A DNA stretch of 64,000 bases from Phlebotomus papatasi (GCF_024763615.1 NC_077223.1:22258001-22322000); one strand, 5' to 3'; positions 11,579 to 23,294 are shown, counted from the stretch's first letter. The notes: generated by a model not told the origin, from the sequence alone. Program-made: numbers and translations.

Positions 11579-12001
11579 TTGCAAAACCTAGAGAACAATA
11601 ATTTAAACTTTTCATTTTCCACCCCTTCAAGCCCATTCAAGGTTCAGCCACCCAGGGTGAGAAAAACCATTGCCATACGAAATGACTGGGCTCTTGTTGA
11701 AAAGCATAAGCCAAAGAGTAATTACGAAAGTATGATGGAAACATCGTTTACCAAGCAATTTTGGTCACATGATGCTATCCAAAAAGATCATCAATGATTC
11801 CCGTATACCATTAGCATGAAGCACCCCGTCACTTTAAATATGAAAAGTTCACAAAACCACCCTTCTTTGAAATTTGCCTGGCAGCTTCGATCGAAATCAT
11901 CAACATTTCCATGGAGGGTTGGATGGAATTTTGAATATTACAAAATCGGAGATGGAGGATGATTAATTCAAGAAGTGAACGAGAATCTCAAGTGGCAATA
12001 A
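11579..12001 (+). pseudogene. Possible decayed coding segment with in-frame TGA codons (unrecognised)
   Basis: One plus-strand frame stays open for 72 codons (TTG start, no ATG) up to a TGA at 11795-11797. It continues in the same frame for 54 more codons to a second TGA at 11960-11962 and then to TAA at 11999. Over about 126 codons of AT-rich DNA only one stop interrupts it, and the product looks protein-like. It contains R-K-T-I-A-I-R-N-D-W-A-L-V-E-K before the first stop, and F-P-W-R-V-G-W-N-F-E-Y-Y-K-I after it. Both stops could be mutated CGA or TGG codons. It follows CTGACTTCTAG, so the left edge could also be an acceptor. I do not recognise the family. It could be a pseudogene, an exon of a plus-strand gene inside the smooth intron, or chance. 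Confidence 0.3.
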
Positions 12002-12716
12002 AAAATCAAGAAGAGCTTTCACCAGCTGATGAAATTCTTTAGAGAAAAATACTCTTAATACATGCTTTCAATAGCTTTCACTCAACTTCCAAAAATCATT
12101 TGAAAATTTAAATTTTCCAACCAATATTATTACAAAAAATTAAGTTCATGTAAAACTGTGTGACAAAGGGTACTTCAATTTTGTGGAAAACTCGAATACT
12201 CGTTCCCTAAGCACTAGTTTGCAGAGGGAGCAATAAAATTATTCATCATCGAATACTCGAACACTTGTGACTTATACGGGCTTCAGACTTAAAGTTTAGG
12301 CATTCGGCTTAAGTCCTCTAATTCCTTATCAGGCACGATTTTTAAGAAATTGTTGTTTAGGATTAGATATTAATGGCAAATGTTCCATTAGATTTTGAAA
12401 AATCAATAAAATTGCTTGTTATTTAGATTTTTGAGACCTTCGGGAACTGGGCTAAACCTCCAGTCTGAAGCCGACATTACATTTTATATCCTAAAAGTAG
12501 TATCAATTTTTTTGTTGCCTGTTCACTTCACAACCAATTTATATGTTTTGAAGGTAAAACATGAAAAAGTTAATAACAAACAGAAATAACTCAACTGGAC
12601 CCGTCTTAAAAGTTTGTCTAAAGGATGTTTCTTTTATCAAATTCGACAAAACTTGCCATTTAATGAACATTTTTTTTTGACAAACACTTAACGAACAAGC
12701 GAGAAATCTATCATCT
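12002..12716. other. Unassigned intronic DNA
   Basis: AT-rich; the segment around 12290-12480 (GGCTTAAGTCCT, CTTCGGGAACTGGGCTAAAC) has an inverted relative around 57540-57770, suggesting another old repeat of unknown type. Confidence 0.4.
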
Positions 12717-12984
12717 TAGGACCTTTATACCTCTACCTATTAGCTCGGTATAATTCCATGAAATCAAAATTCGCGTCCCTTTCTTTCTCAAAAGATTTGC
12801 ATAGGTCTATCCCACTCTTTCGGTGTCAAAGTTAAATTGATCCAAATTGAATTTCTTATGATGTTCAAAAGAGGAAGAAGAGTCCGAAAGACTGGGATAG
12901 GCATATACAAAGCCTTTAAGTGAGAAAGGGATGTTATTTTCGATTACATAAATTTTCCTGATCTAAAAGGTGTGCCTGAACCAT
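12717..12984. mobile_element. Palindromic MITE of the GGCTCCGGCACACC family, copy 1
   Basis: The right arm reads AAATTTTCCTGATCTAAAAG then GTGTGCCTGAACC. The left arm is its diverged complement. The arm motifs CCCTTTCTTTCTC and AGAAAGGGATGT are shared with the cluster at 35296-36227. It directly abuts the SINE at 12990. Confidence 0.7.
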
Positions 12985-12989
12985 TAAAA

Positions 12990-13592
12990 TTAAGATTCAG
13001 ATTTGTTTATGAATCGGTTTAAGCCTTTGATCGGTTCCGCTGCATCCAGGCAAGTAGACACATTATGCACTCATTGCTTTACTCTATCTTATTGGTTGGA
13101 TCAGTTGCAGTTGAAAGACTTTTTCATGCTAAAATCCAGGGGCATGACATATCCTATGTTTCCCATATGTTTCTAGCGAACCGAAAAAACTTTTGAGTTT
13201 ATTAGCTATTTTCTGTCATTGTAGAATGATTTAGCAAATAATACTAATACAAAATAAAAGCCAATTTAATATTGAATAGGCAACCGAAAACCCCAAATTG
13301 GCAACCTACGTAGTTTTGGAGATATCTCGTGAAATGTGTACGAAAACAGGGAAAAACTTACACTAAAACTGGTCTCATTTTTCAGAGCTAATGTCACCCC
13401 CTGCCAAAATCGTTTCTGAACTAGCCTCTCTTGTTGTAGGCGGTTCATTGTAAATGCATTGGCACTACTTTTCATTGATTCACTTGCCTAATCAAATGCA
13501 GCTGCGCAAAAATCTGCAGCTGTCGAGTTTCAAACCTTAGACCTTACACAACATAGAGACACTACTTTACCAACTGATCCACTGCAGCTCTT
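12990..13592 (-). mobile_element. tRNA-related SINE on the minus strand, split by a hAT MITE
   Basis: Reverse-complemented, it matches the SINE at 40914-41363: AGTGGATCAGT near the 5' end, GCTGCAGATTTTT, ACAATGAACCGCC, then CCTGGATGCAGCGG and an AATCTTAAT-type 3' tail. The MITE at 13137-13403 interrupts it. Confidence 0.75.
13137..13403. mobile_element. hAT-type MITE, 267 bp, copy 2 (nested in a SINE)
   Basis: Ends CAGGGGCATGACAT and ATGTCACCCCCTG; flanking 8-bp sites CTAAAATC and CCAAAATC match at 7 of 8 bases. Close copy of 7305-7570. Confidence 0.9.
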
Positions 13593-13605
13593 CTTAAGAC
13601 CTTTA

Positions 13606-14168
13606 CAGGGGTGTATTTTTTGCCAAGAAACACTATTATTTTAAGAAAATTGTCTGCTCTATAGAGATAGGGTAAGAGCTCATAATTTTGGACAGTTTCT
13701 AAATTTGGACACTTTGAGGATAAAATTGGACACTATAAATGAATTGATTAAAATTATGGATTTTGATTCCAATATTTGATCTGAAGAGAGAGTAACAAAA
13801 AATGTCAATTAGTATCGAAAATATCGCACTTCAAACTTGGAACATCAATACTTATAAGCAGACTGTACAAAATTTTGACCCCTTACCCTAAATGTCAAAA
13901 TTTCCATAAAACGACAATTTTTAATAAAAAAAAAATTGTAGCAATATGTAGACGTCTTTCGAAAAGGTCTCCTAAATATTGTTAAATAACTATGTGAATG
14001 ACACAATTATATAAAAGAGACTTTGAAGACTCTCAGTTAAGAATATTTATTAGTTTATTACCATATCTAACGTATTATAATCATTTTGAAGTAGATCAAA
14101 CTCAGGGATTCAGAGACTTCTCATAATAACCTAAATTTGTCCTATAATCGGATGAGAAATACACCCCC
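13606..14168. mobile_element. Outer element with AGGGGTGTATTT ends, host of a nested MITE
   Basis: The inverted ends CAGGGGTGTATTT and AAATACACCCCC are adjacent to TA. Inside sits the MITE 13670-13888. The exact terminal base is uncertain. Confidence 0.5.
13670..13888. mobile_element. TA-flanked MITE with GGGTAAGAGCTC ends, nested
   Basis: GGGTAAGAGCTCATAATTTT at the left and the complement GGGTAAGGGGTCAAAATTTT at the right, both flanked by TA; 219 bp. The arms share a TTGGACAG/TTGTACAG block. Confidence 0.8.
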
Positions 14169-14170
14169 TA

Positions 14171-14477
14171 GAACTGTTAAACCGCTAAAAATATTGTTAT
14201 AATAACTTTGATATGCCTCATAATTTACTTCAGGTAAAACTTGTTCTCGTTTGATTTTTTGCAAAATTCTCTTGCATTTAAATTTCATTTTGTATAAAAA
14301 CTATTTATCGCTTCACAATACGTTCACAAACCAGTTCAAACAAGTCCGGAATTCTAAAACCTTTCAAATAAAGTCATGTTTGTCGCAATTGGATAAAGAG
14401 TATTCCATCTACGGAAGCTTAACCGTTGATCTTTAAATATCGTTAGAAGGAATAATTTGATTGTCAAATTTAGGGCT
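14171..14477. other. Unassigned intronic DNA
   Basis: Nothing recognised beyond AT-rich sequence. Confidence 0.4.
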
Positions 14478-14996
14478 TTAACACTTTAAGGACGATTGAA
14501 ACGCTGGTGTCCCATAAAGAAAATAATTTTTCCTAATTACATAAAGTTATTTTTTCTTATGTTTGTACCTAATTGCAAAGTAGAAAGTTAAAGTAATCTA
14601 GGATATTTTTTGCAAGTCTCCAGCTATTTGGTATATAGCAAATATTTAAGTTTAAAAATGATGAATTTTTAAATTCTCATATTGAAAAATTATTTTAATT
14701 ATTTTTTATACTTCCAATTTTTTTTTAAGCAAAACCGTTTTGGAAAAAGAAACTACAATACTTATACATAATATTTTTCAGTAGAGTGAAAATTATTAGT
14801 CATTAGTATCGTCAGAAAAAATAGTTAAATTTTTGGGCTATTTTTGTCCCTATCGTCCATAAAGTCAAAAAATACACCATATCAGACTTTGCTGGCTTTT
14901 CTAAAGTTTGATGTAAGACGTTTCACTAATTTTGTTTATCAGTTTCATTTTTATTGCTGACTTTTTGTCAGCGAAAACTGTCTCGTCGTTGTTAAG
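14478..14996. repeat. Dispersed 500-bp repeat with CTTTAA-GACGA ends, copy 1 (inverted)
   Basis: Shares long blocks with 37231-37730 and 41872-42215: GTCCCTATCGT, GACGTTACCAATGACTGATA-like and TCATTTTTATTGCTGA. Terminal sequences CTTTAAGGACGATTG and the complement of CTCGTCGTTGTTAAG form weak inverted ends. Confidence 0.7.
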
Positions 14997-16300
14997 TACG
15001 AGAAATAGAGTAAGGAAAAGCTGTCTTTCGTGATCAAATTTTTGTGAATACCTAGAAATTTCGGTAGTCAGTCAATATCTTCCAAGTGAAAACCAATGGA
15101 TGGGTGAGTGTGAAAATTTAATTTGTGCGGAGTAATTCTGTGGTATCACAGCACGGTGCATCATTAAAAGCAATTAAAGCCACCTCAGTTGCAAATTTAA
15201 TAAATTTGCTCCTGAAGTCAAATGATGGTGAGATTGACGGGTTGTCTGTCGCAGCCTTTAATCAATATTTTCCACCTCCCACAATTTTAAACAACATCTT
15301 CTCGTGAACTGAGAAACTTATAGAACTTTTCCCTAAGGTGTACACAGAGACTTCCTCCTGAGAAAATGATTGATGAGAAATCAGTTAGTAAAATGTACTT
15401 CCCACATCTTCAACAATTTTGAGATATATATGGAAGCGAGAAAGTTTATAAGGTATGATACCATCCGCAACAAATTGAGAAACTTCTCAGGGAAACGGAC
15501 ACAAGATATGACTGCATCTTCGTCTGTAAATCTATTTAGAACTATCGATGAATTGCGAAGTAATATATTACGATGTGAAGTTATATCCTTAAGAAAAAGA
15601 TGCAGAGATTCAAGTTTGTTTTAATCAGGACATCTGTATAAGTGATATCTGATCCTTCATTACACTTACAGAACTCCCATATTAATGTCTAGGAAGAGCT
15701 TTTACCTCTGAAAATCTCAACGAAGGTACAATCTCATAATCTCCATTTCTATCCTTATATATAAACCTTCGTTTAACAAAATTGCAAGTAAGACATGCAA
15801 CATTGTTTCTACCACATGGATAATTTTCGCCTAACTCTCTGGTTCCATTGGCTTTCCTATATATGACCACAGTCATTCAATACCACAGGGAGGTCGAAGA
15901 TTCTCCAAAATCTCTCATGCAAAATTTATCACTTGAATTTTCCATTAGATTTTCTGTGCCACATATTGGCAGAGGTGACCTCATATGTATAGGTATCCGA
16001 GATACCATATAAGCAATTGTCTAATGGAGCTAACATATGGAAAATAATTTTCCAAACAATAAAAAGGCTAGCTTTACAGAGATTGCATTCTTGGATTTTG
16101 ATATGCAAGAGATATAGTTTTTTCAATAAGCGCAAAATAGTATGAGTTGGAAAGAAACCTTGTCATAAGTATATTTAGTACAGACATGTACTAAAAATCT
16201 ATACTGCCTTGAATATTTCCTTATAGAGCTAAAGTTATCTTTCAACAGGATCCTCTTTAAGGTTTCTAAAAGGCTCAAAGAAAGCCCCTAAAAAAGGAAA
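14997..16300. other. Unassigned intronic DNA
   Basis: Contains several 60-85 codon open frames, none recognised; one minus-strand frame (15682-15876) has a Cys-x-x-x-x-x-x-x-Cys-x-x-Cys spacing but no further support. Confidence 0.4.
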
Positions 16301-16302
16301 TA

Positions 16303-16722
16303 GGATAAGTGTGCCAAATTCCGGACAGCTTGCAATTTCGGCCACCTTTTTTGTTCCTCGAATTTCCATGAACTTTTAGATTTTACGTACTCTAGAGATT
16401 ATACAAAGCAAAAGAATAACAAAAAATGTAGCTTCGACAAACGAGATGACGTGAAAAAGATATTGGGAGAATTCCCGAAGGGCAGGGAACTATGAGAATG
16501 AAGGTGGCCGAAATAGGGCACCAAAGCTATGTCTATATTTTTATTCATTTTAAAATGTATTCAGAATGATTTTAGAGTAAATAAGGACGGTAAACTCTTT
16601 ACAAGATTCCAAGCAACACTCGTTCAGAAGAAAGAATAAAAAAACAATTTGTATTTAAAATATTTCAAACTTCAGACTTTGACGCTTGCATGCAACTATG
16701 CCGAAATTGGGCACACTTACCC
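16303..16722. mobile_element. 425-bp TA-flanked MITE, family GGGTAAGTGTGCC, copy 2
   Basis: Ends GGATAAGTGTGCCAAATT and GGGCACACTTACCC, flanked by TA. Internal TGTAGCTTCGACAAACG and GCTTGCATGCAACTATGCCG blocks match the other copies. Confidence 0.9.
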
Positions 16723-16724
16723 TA

Positions 16725-18104
16725 CCAAAAACTTTTATTTCGTATTCAAAATATGATGCTTTAAACTCAGAAAATTGGTGCTAAAACTCAGTCTATACCG
16801 AATTTTGTACAGTTCACCTCTTTGGAAACCAGTTAGAACTAAATAGAGTTACTAACAAATATATTTAAATAAATACTAAATAAATAAATTTAACAAATAA
16901 CTTTCTTTAGCCATATTAGAGCGTTCTGAATATACGAAATTGATCCATCTTCCCCTTTCTTAGAATTTTATTCAGAGAGAAAAAGGTAAAAGGCATTTGA
17001 AAGCAAGATCTTTACATAAAACCCTACAAATTGGGCACATTAGATTTAGTTAGGAAAACTTAAAAGAAGTTAAGTGATTTCGTGTCACTTCCTTTGAACA
17101 GCTTCTACCTTAATGCACTTTCGAGAGAGAACCGAAAAGTGAAAGAAACTTTGAAGAATTGCAGACATGGGAAGTTTGCAAAAGAAATGGAGATTCAACA
17201 AATTAGAATAGCTTTATAAAAATAGACGAAAAAAAGCTCTTCTCTCATACCATTGGCATTGGCGGAAGTGATTTTCCTTACTGCACAACATTCACGAATT
17301 GATTTAAATTCCATTCAATTTTTATTATGCCTTTTCTCAAGGAGAAGAATCTCTTATACGGATCAAACATAAGATCCAACGAGAGTTAAATCTAATGGTA
17401 TTCTTGAGAGAAAAATTCTTAGTGAATAATGCATTGAAAAGAGAAAGAGAAGTTGGATATGAAACTTTTCAGCCACTTTTTCCAATTGAGTGCACAATTT
17501 TAATACAAAAAAAAATCTATCTCCACTCCTAAAGAGTGTTCAATGTGCCTTCCAAAGCGAATATGAGATTTATCCTTGCAGAAAGCACCCGGAATCTCAC
17601 AAAATTTCATGTGCATTAAATTCAATTGCTTATTCATGTGTAAGAGAAACATTGAGTGAAAAGTTCTCAATGTGCACATTTTCACTTAACTACCTTCCAT
17701 TAAATATGAAATTTTATCACTCTGAAATTATACAAAATTTTTGCCAAATTGGACATTATATTCACAATTTTAACCCTGTAAGGACCAATAGGTTACCGGT
17801 GAGCCAAAAAAAAAAAAAAAAACATTTTGAAGACAAAAGAAATTCATTCCAGGAGGTTGGTATCAACGCTAAGACGGCGAAGGCCAAATAGGAAAGGAAG
17901 TAAAAATCAATTAATTTTTTGTCGATTTACAAACTGAATTAAAGCATATAAAAAATTTATTGAACCCTGGAGGGATAATGAGGTCAAAAGGAGTACTTTA
18001 ACCCAATTCTCGGATCAAGTACATGAATCTAGTCTCGGTTTTTTTACTGCTCCAATTCAAAGAGAGAGCAGTTATATAATCGTATTTTATTCAACTTTTC
18101 ATTG
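16725..18104. other. Unassigned intronic DNA with a poly-A run
   Basis: AT-rich; a run of about 17 A at 17806-17822 lies directly after GGTTACCGGTGAGCC. No gene recognised. Confidence 0.4.
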
Positions 18105-18800
18105 TTCTGGAGTTTAAACGGTAAGAGATATCGACTTCCAGTCTTAGATGACCCCCACTAAAAAAAAACAACATCTCTCGGCGTCTTTTCCCCTCCCCTA
18201 ACCCTCCTCTAACCCCTCCAAAATCATGTATTTTCGGTTTTTCTCAAAATTGGCCCATGCTTTTTCAATGATTTTTTTGGATAATTTTTAGAGCTAGTCC
18301 AGGCGAACATTTCGCCCAAACATACCTATGACCGAAAAATTCACCATTTTTAATTATTGAAGATCAAAGGTCAAGCACTTTGGAAGGCTCATTTTTCAAC
18401 CGATTCGGTTAAATTTGGATTTTTTGAAAAGGTATTGAAATTTTGAATCCGGCTGCATCGGTAATGAACCGATTAAGTACAGATTTTTGAATAATTTTAC
18501 ATTCCCAATAATTAATATTCCCTAAAAATAATGATTTTTCGGTTTTTCTCAAAATTGGTCCAAGCTTTTTCAATGATTTTTGGATATGTTTTAGAACTAG
18601 TCCAGGCGAACATTTCGCCCAAACATACATATGACCGGAAAATTCGCCATTTTGAATTATTCAAGGTCAAAGTTCAACCACCTTGGAAGGGTAGTTTTTC
18701 ATCCCATGTGGTTAAATTTAGATTTTTTGGAGAGGTATTGAAATTTTGAACCCGGTTTCATCGGTCTTTATCGGTAATGAGTCGGTTAAGTACCGATTTT
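18105..18800. repeat. Dispersed AACGGTAAGAGATAT repeat, two tandem units
   Basis: Begins AACGGTAAGAGATATCGACT and GATGACCCCC. It then contains two units about 300 bp apart, each with TTTCGGTTTTTCTCAAAATT, TAGTCCAGGCGAACATTTCG and a TCGGTAATGA...CGGTTAAGTAC block. Related pieces occur near 36440, 37040, 37731, 43830, 44160 and 57800. Confidence 0.75.
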
Positions 18801-19094
18801 TTGATTTTCAAATGCTTTTGTGATTTATGAATCAATTTGATCTCTAGTAGATCAGTAATACCAATTCAAAATCGAAATTTCAAAAATCAACTTTTGGAAA
18901 TTAGAATAGAACCCCTATGACCGTTGTACGAACACATTCAACTCTCCTATATCCGTATCGGTGATATTCGGATAACATTTATCAAATACTTGACGAATTC
19001 AAGAAAAATTCGAAGAGTTGTTATTACAAAATGATGGAAGGGAAGTCATAAGATTTATGAAAATCTGATAAAATCAACTACATATGCTAGAACA

Positions 19095-19312
19095 TAAGGG
19101 GGAACTGGGGCACCTTTGAAATGAAATACCTTTAAAACTGGTTTTTTCGCTTACTTTAAAAAGAAATTATGGCTTATTGTAATGTAATTTAGCTTCAGAA
19201 TTGGTTTATAAAGCTAAATTATATCACGGTAAGGTCCACTTCTATTTAAAAATAAGACAAGAAAGCCCAATTTCAAAGGTACCCCATTTCAAAGGTGCCC
19301 CACTTCAGCCTA
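19095..19312. mobile_element. MITE related to the GAACTGGGGCACC family
   Basis: The left end GAACTGGGGCACCTTTGAAA and the right-end complement AAGTGGGGCACCTTTGAAAT are inverted. Shares ACTGGGGCACC with the elements at 9052 and 39654 but has different arms. Confidence 0.7.
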
Positions 19313-20421
19313 AATATTCTTAAGTTTGTGATTCTTCTCTTTCCAGGACACCATAAATATGAACAGGCCATAAGTAATGCCGAAAGCCCATTGCCTACTT
19401 CAGTACGCTATTCAGAATTATTTGTCTTGAGTATATTACACAGACGAAAAGATAAGTGAATCGATTTTTAATTTTTTGAATATTGATTTAGATTTCATCT
19501 CAGCGGAAGCTAATTTTATAAAGAATATCTATCACACAGAAAAAAACACACACAAACTTATCAGAAAATTAGAAAATTTCCATAGAATGGTTTGGAAGTT
19601 TCTCTCTATATCACAACATAATAAAGGAGAATGCACGAAAGCTCTAGCAAGAAAGTGCAGGTAATTTAAATAAGAGCAAAAATTTTACCAACAAGTCTTG
19701 AAAGTGGAGGAAAATCCTCTCCATCTACCAAAAAGGAGTATTGCATCGGTGAGAAAATCTGCTGAGATTTTCTTCATCAGCCACAAGGTACAACCGAGAA
19801 ATTTAGTATAGTGAGTGGAAAATCCTTAGGTATTCCACCAGAATAAATGGCATTACTTTGCAAATTCATTTGCATTGCAAATATTTATGTCATTTTCTCA
19901 CACAACAATCTTATATATCCTATGTATAGGACTCCATTTCTGCTTCATTTTGCATCTTCAAACGAAGCTCTGGATGAGGCACAAAACTTATGATTCTCAA
20001 GGAATAAAAAGATCCACTTCAACTTTAAAGATTTCTTTTTTATCAAGAGAGAGATAGAGAGAACTTTTCACTGAAACTTTTATCGTCATAGTAAAAGAAT
20101 AGCACACTACGGAAAAAAATCACAAAAAAATAAATTGAAAAAATTCTACAAGAAATGGAAACGAAAAACGAATGGATATGTTTGCATAAAATAGATCTAG
20201 TTGAACAAATTCTTTCTATAACAATATGACTTATACGCGTTTTTCAGCCTTGTAGGATTGAACTTCTGTCTAATTTCACATTCCAAATTTTCAAAGATTC
20301 TCACAGGTATGTGTCACTCTATTTTTACGTTATTATTAGGAAATTTTATTTATACAATTCCTGTCTCAAATAAAATCTTAATATTTGACAATTTTTCTAT
20401 TTTAAGTAACACAAAAAGCTC
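19313..20421. other. Unassigned intronic DNA
   Basis: AT-rich; no gene recognised. Confidence 0.5.
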
Positions 20422-20423
20422 TA

Positions 20424-20850
20424 GGGTAAGTGTGCCAAATTCCGGACAGCTTGCAATTTCGACCACCTTTTTTGTTCCTCGAATTTCCATAAACTTTTAG
20501 ATTTTACATACTCTAGAGATTATACAATGCAAAAGAATAACAAAAAATATAGCTTCGACAAACGAAATGACGTGAAAAAGACATTGGAAGAATTCTCGAA
20601 GGGCAAGAAACTATGAGAATCAAGGTGGCCGAAATAGAGCACCACAGCTCTGTCTATATTTTTATTCATTTTAAAATGTACTAAGAATGATTTTAGAGTA
20701 AATAAAGACGGTAAAATCTTTACAAGATTCCAAGCAACACTCGTTCAGAAGAAAGAATAAAAAATATCTATTTGTATTTAAAATATTACATTTCAAACTT
20801 CAGACTTTGACGCTTGCATGCAACTATGCCGAAATTTGGCACACTTACCC
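20424..20850. mobile_element. 425-bp TA-flanked MITE, family GGGTAAGTGTGCC, copy 3
   Basis: Perfect ends GGGTAAGTGTGCC / GGCACACTTACCC with TA on both sides; 427 bp, same orientation as 16303-16722 and very similar to it. Confidence 0.95.
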
Positions 20851-20974
20851 TAATTAAGTTTTTAAATCACCGGTGAATAAATAATATAGGAGTGATTTTC
20901 AAGTTATTTTTTCCATAAAATAATTTCTGGAACTAGTTCAGCCTTTTTAATAGCTGTACGGTGCCGATTCTATA

Positions 20975-21184
20975 GGGGTATTCTGTAACAATATGACAAT
21001 GTCATATGACAAATTTTCATGATAAATTCTAGAATAGGACAAAATTAAAGCCCAATGAGCATTAGCCATAGGCAGCTCTGTGGAGCAACTAATATGAGTC
21101 TGATTTTTAATTAGTTCTTCCAAATTTACCACATAAATAATTTTTAATTTGTCATATGACATTGTCATACTGTTACAGAATTCC
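20975..21184. mobile_element. Palindromic MITE with ATTCTGTAACA ends
   Basis: The left arm ATTCTGTAACAATATGACAA, TGTCATATGACAAATT is mirrored on the right (AATTTGTCATATGACA, TGTTACAGAATTCC). No clear target duplication. Confidence 0.75.
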
Positions 21185-21185
21185 A

Positions 21186-21562
21186 AATACAAATTTTCAT
21201 CAATAACTCCTATAATGGAGTTTATACTGTGCCACAATTTTCATCCAAGACACAAACCAAGAATTTTAGTACTTCGCACTATTGTATACTTCCTTGATTC
21301 ATTCGGATTTCTTTCAAGAAATATATAGCAATTAGAAGAGAAAAGTAAAAAAAAACATTTTCTTCCTTTTTTTGCGATATGGTTTGTGTCTCAGATAATT
21401 TCATTTTATAATTTCAGCAGAGACTCTTTGTAATCTCTTTTATTATTGATAGACAATGTGTATCAGCCCTAACTCCAAAAGTTTGCACACTGTAATTTTC
21501 TATAAAGGGTGTCAATCGCGTGTCTAAGGGGTGAATAATTAAAAAATGAGAAAGAAACTTAC
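21186..21562. other. Unassigned intronic DNA
   Basis: Contains ACACAAACCA and its complement TGGTTTGTGT about 130 bp apart, a possible small hairpin repeat. Nothing else seen. Confidence 0.35.
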
Positions 21563-21771
21563 CGATAGAAACGCCCCTTCTTCGACGACGTGTCTCAAAT
21601 AATATTGCGAGGAGGTTTTTGGTAAATGGACACACTGACATTTGTGTGATCAACCCGTCGCTTATCACGATGTCGGGACGGCGGGTGGCGGATGATCGTG
21701 GGGCCCCGCGACGCCACAAACATCGAGACGACATGGGACGATGGCCACCACGAGCGTCACGTTTGATAACC
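21563..21771 (-). other. CpG-rich block with splice-like borders: candidate alternative or poison exon
   Basis: This 209-bp stretch is GC- and CpG-rich, unlike the AT-rich intron around it. On the minus strand it is preceded by TTTGTCTGTGTGCAG and followed by GTAAGTTTC, both good splice signals, and it lies about 5.5 kb downstream of exon 27233-27293. Entered in the phase left by that exon (one G carried over) it runs G-L-S-N-V-T-L-V-V-A and reaches a TGA at 21665-21667, inside the block. A second frame stays open through the whole block and is arginine-rich, but it does not match the incoming phase. Neither reading resembles the known hnRNP L linker. It could be a cassette exon that truncates the protein, an exon of another transcript, or a GC-rich regulatory element. 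The exon reading is inference. Confidence 0.35.
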
Positions 21772-22125
21772 CTGCACACAGACAAACAAGCTCTATTTGC
21801 ATTCTTTTCATCTTCTTTTCTTTTTTGGACTTTTCTTCTTTCTCTGCGACACATACTTTTCTTTGTTTTTCTTTTCCATTCAACAAAAAAAAATTAACAT
21901 AAAAATTGAAAGAACAAATATTACGAGAGAAAGAAGAGAAATTGTACAGCAATTTTTTGTATGCTTTTTTTTTAAACTTCTTTTAGACAAAAAAATAAAC
22001 AACAACTCAGTGAAAATCAAAAGAAAAAAACAAAAGTTTCAATTTGTGTCCTTTAAATGTTGATCTTGGTTTTATTTTCTCAGATACAGTTTGCAGTGCA
22101 GAAGTTTGCAAATGTTATAGCATAT
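21772..22125. other. Pyrimidine/purine-strand-biased AT-rich DNA
   Basis: Long T/C runs followed by A/G runs on the plus strand next to the CpG-rich block; no gene recognised. Confidence 0.4.
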
Positions 22126-22262
22126 ACACAATCATTTTTGTTTTGTCAACATGATTTTTAAACGACACATTGAAGTAAAGAACACGACTAAAAGTGTTTC
22201 ACTCACCCTCGGTGAAATCAAACACATGTTTACAAAACAAAACTAATTCTGTGTTGCTCATT
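22126..22262. repeat. Diverged palindromic AAACATG-type repeat
   Basis: Arms TTTTGTTTTGTCAACATG and ACACATGTTTACAAAACAAA around TCACTCACCCTCGGTGAAA, the same layout as the array at 26615-27048. Confidence 0.6.
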
Positions 22263-23046
22263 ATTTGTCTCCTGATGGGGATAATCTAATTGAGGTTTAT
22301 TTTGTAATTAAATTCCTAATGTTTTCTATTCTATTTTATTTTCGGTAAATTCTATTTTTTTTCATGGAAATAAACAAAGTGTTATTTTCCATTTAAGCCA
22401 AAAGAACATCAACCCTCGTACTAAAAAAAAATGATTCAACTCTTAGAATAACAATTAGTGTCTAATTCGCGTAAATACATTTTTAATTGTTGCAAAACAA
22501 TTTACGAATCTCACCTAACAAAACACGAATCTAGTAATTTCCCTCATTTTCCGACTAGAACTTTTTTGTGCTTATGCCATGAATAAAACAATAATAAAGT
22601 GCCTTTTTCATTGTTGACTTGTCCTTTTTTTACCGCCCACATTACAACAATCCTAATATTTTATCCACCCACGGAAAAGTGGCTTTCCACTTGCTACCCC
22701 TGTAATGTACGATGGTGTGAGGAAATTACATTACACCATAATTACTTTAATTGCCGCATTTTCGTCGTATTTTCCAAAATGTCTATTTAAAAGTCCACAT
22801 TGTGAAGTGCCTGAGATAAAATTTTAACGTGAGACAAATCCCAAATTGCCAGTTAACTTTTCCCACTGTAAAATATTGCTTTATTTCGAAATATAGGTTA
22901 TTTCATTACCTACACAATTCAGTACGACAAATTGTGTATTTGTAGAATTAAGAAAAAAATACTATTCAAATTTCTAATAAATATCCAAAAATTATCTTAC
23001 ATTTCTTTAAAATTTTAAGCTTTTGTCAATATGTTTATGAACGGTA
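22263..23046. other. Unassigned intronic DNA
   Basis: AT-rich; nothing recognised. Confidence 0.45.
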
Positions 23047-23232
23047 GATGAGGGTGACTTGACCCCCTCCTGTTCGTAAGCTTTTCTTTAATTCTAGCAC
23101 TTAATGGTGGTCTTTACCGATCGGATCTACCATGTCTAATCGGTGAGGACCGTTCTTAAACATTAAAATTAAAGAAAGTCTTACGAACAGTAGGGGTTAA
23201 AGTCACCGACGGAGGACAAGGTCACCCGCATC
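23047..23232. mobile_element. TA-flanked palindromic MITE with GATGMGGGTGAC ends
   Basis: GATGAGGGTGACTTG at the left and CAAGGTCACCCGCATC at the right are inverted and flanked by TA. Inner arms GTTCGTAAGCTTTTCTTTAA and TTAAAGAAAGTCTTACGAAC are also inverted. A tiny related hairpin GCGGGTGACTTTG...TCACCCGC is at 29284-29311. Confidence 0.8.
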
Positions 23233-23294
23233 TACGGTAACTGTTTTATAAAAAATATCACCTAATATTTTAAATTACTAAAAAATAAATGGTA

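Noticed and set aside
15682..15876. Minus-strand frame with spaced cysteines resembling the Cys-rich region of Penelope-like elements
   Set aside because: Only one short match by eye, no GIY-YIG or reverse-transcriptase motif nearby.
21414..21952. Long arginine-rich or serine/phenylalanine-rich frames on both strands around the CpG-rich block
   Set aside because: CpG richness removes stops in all frames; none matches a known protein and the splice phase of the neighbouring exon does not fit the longest one.
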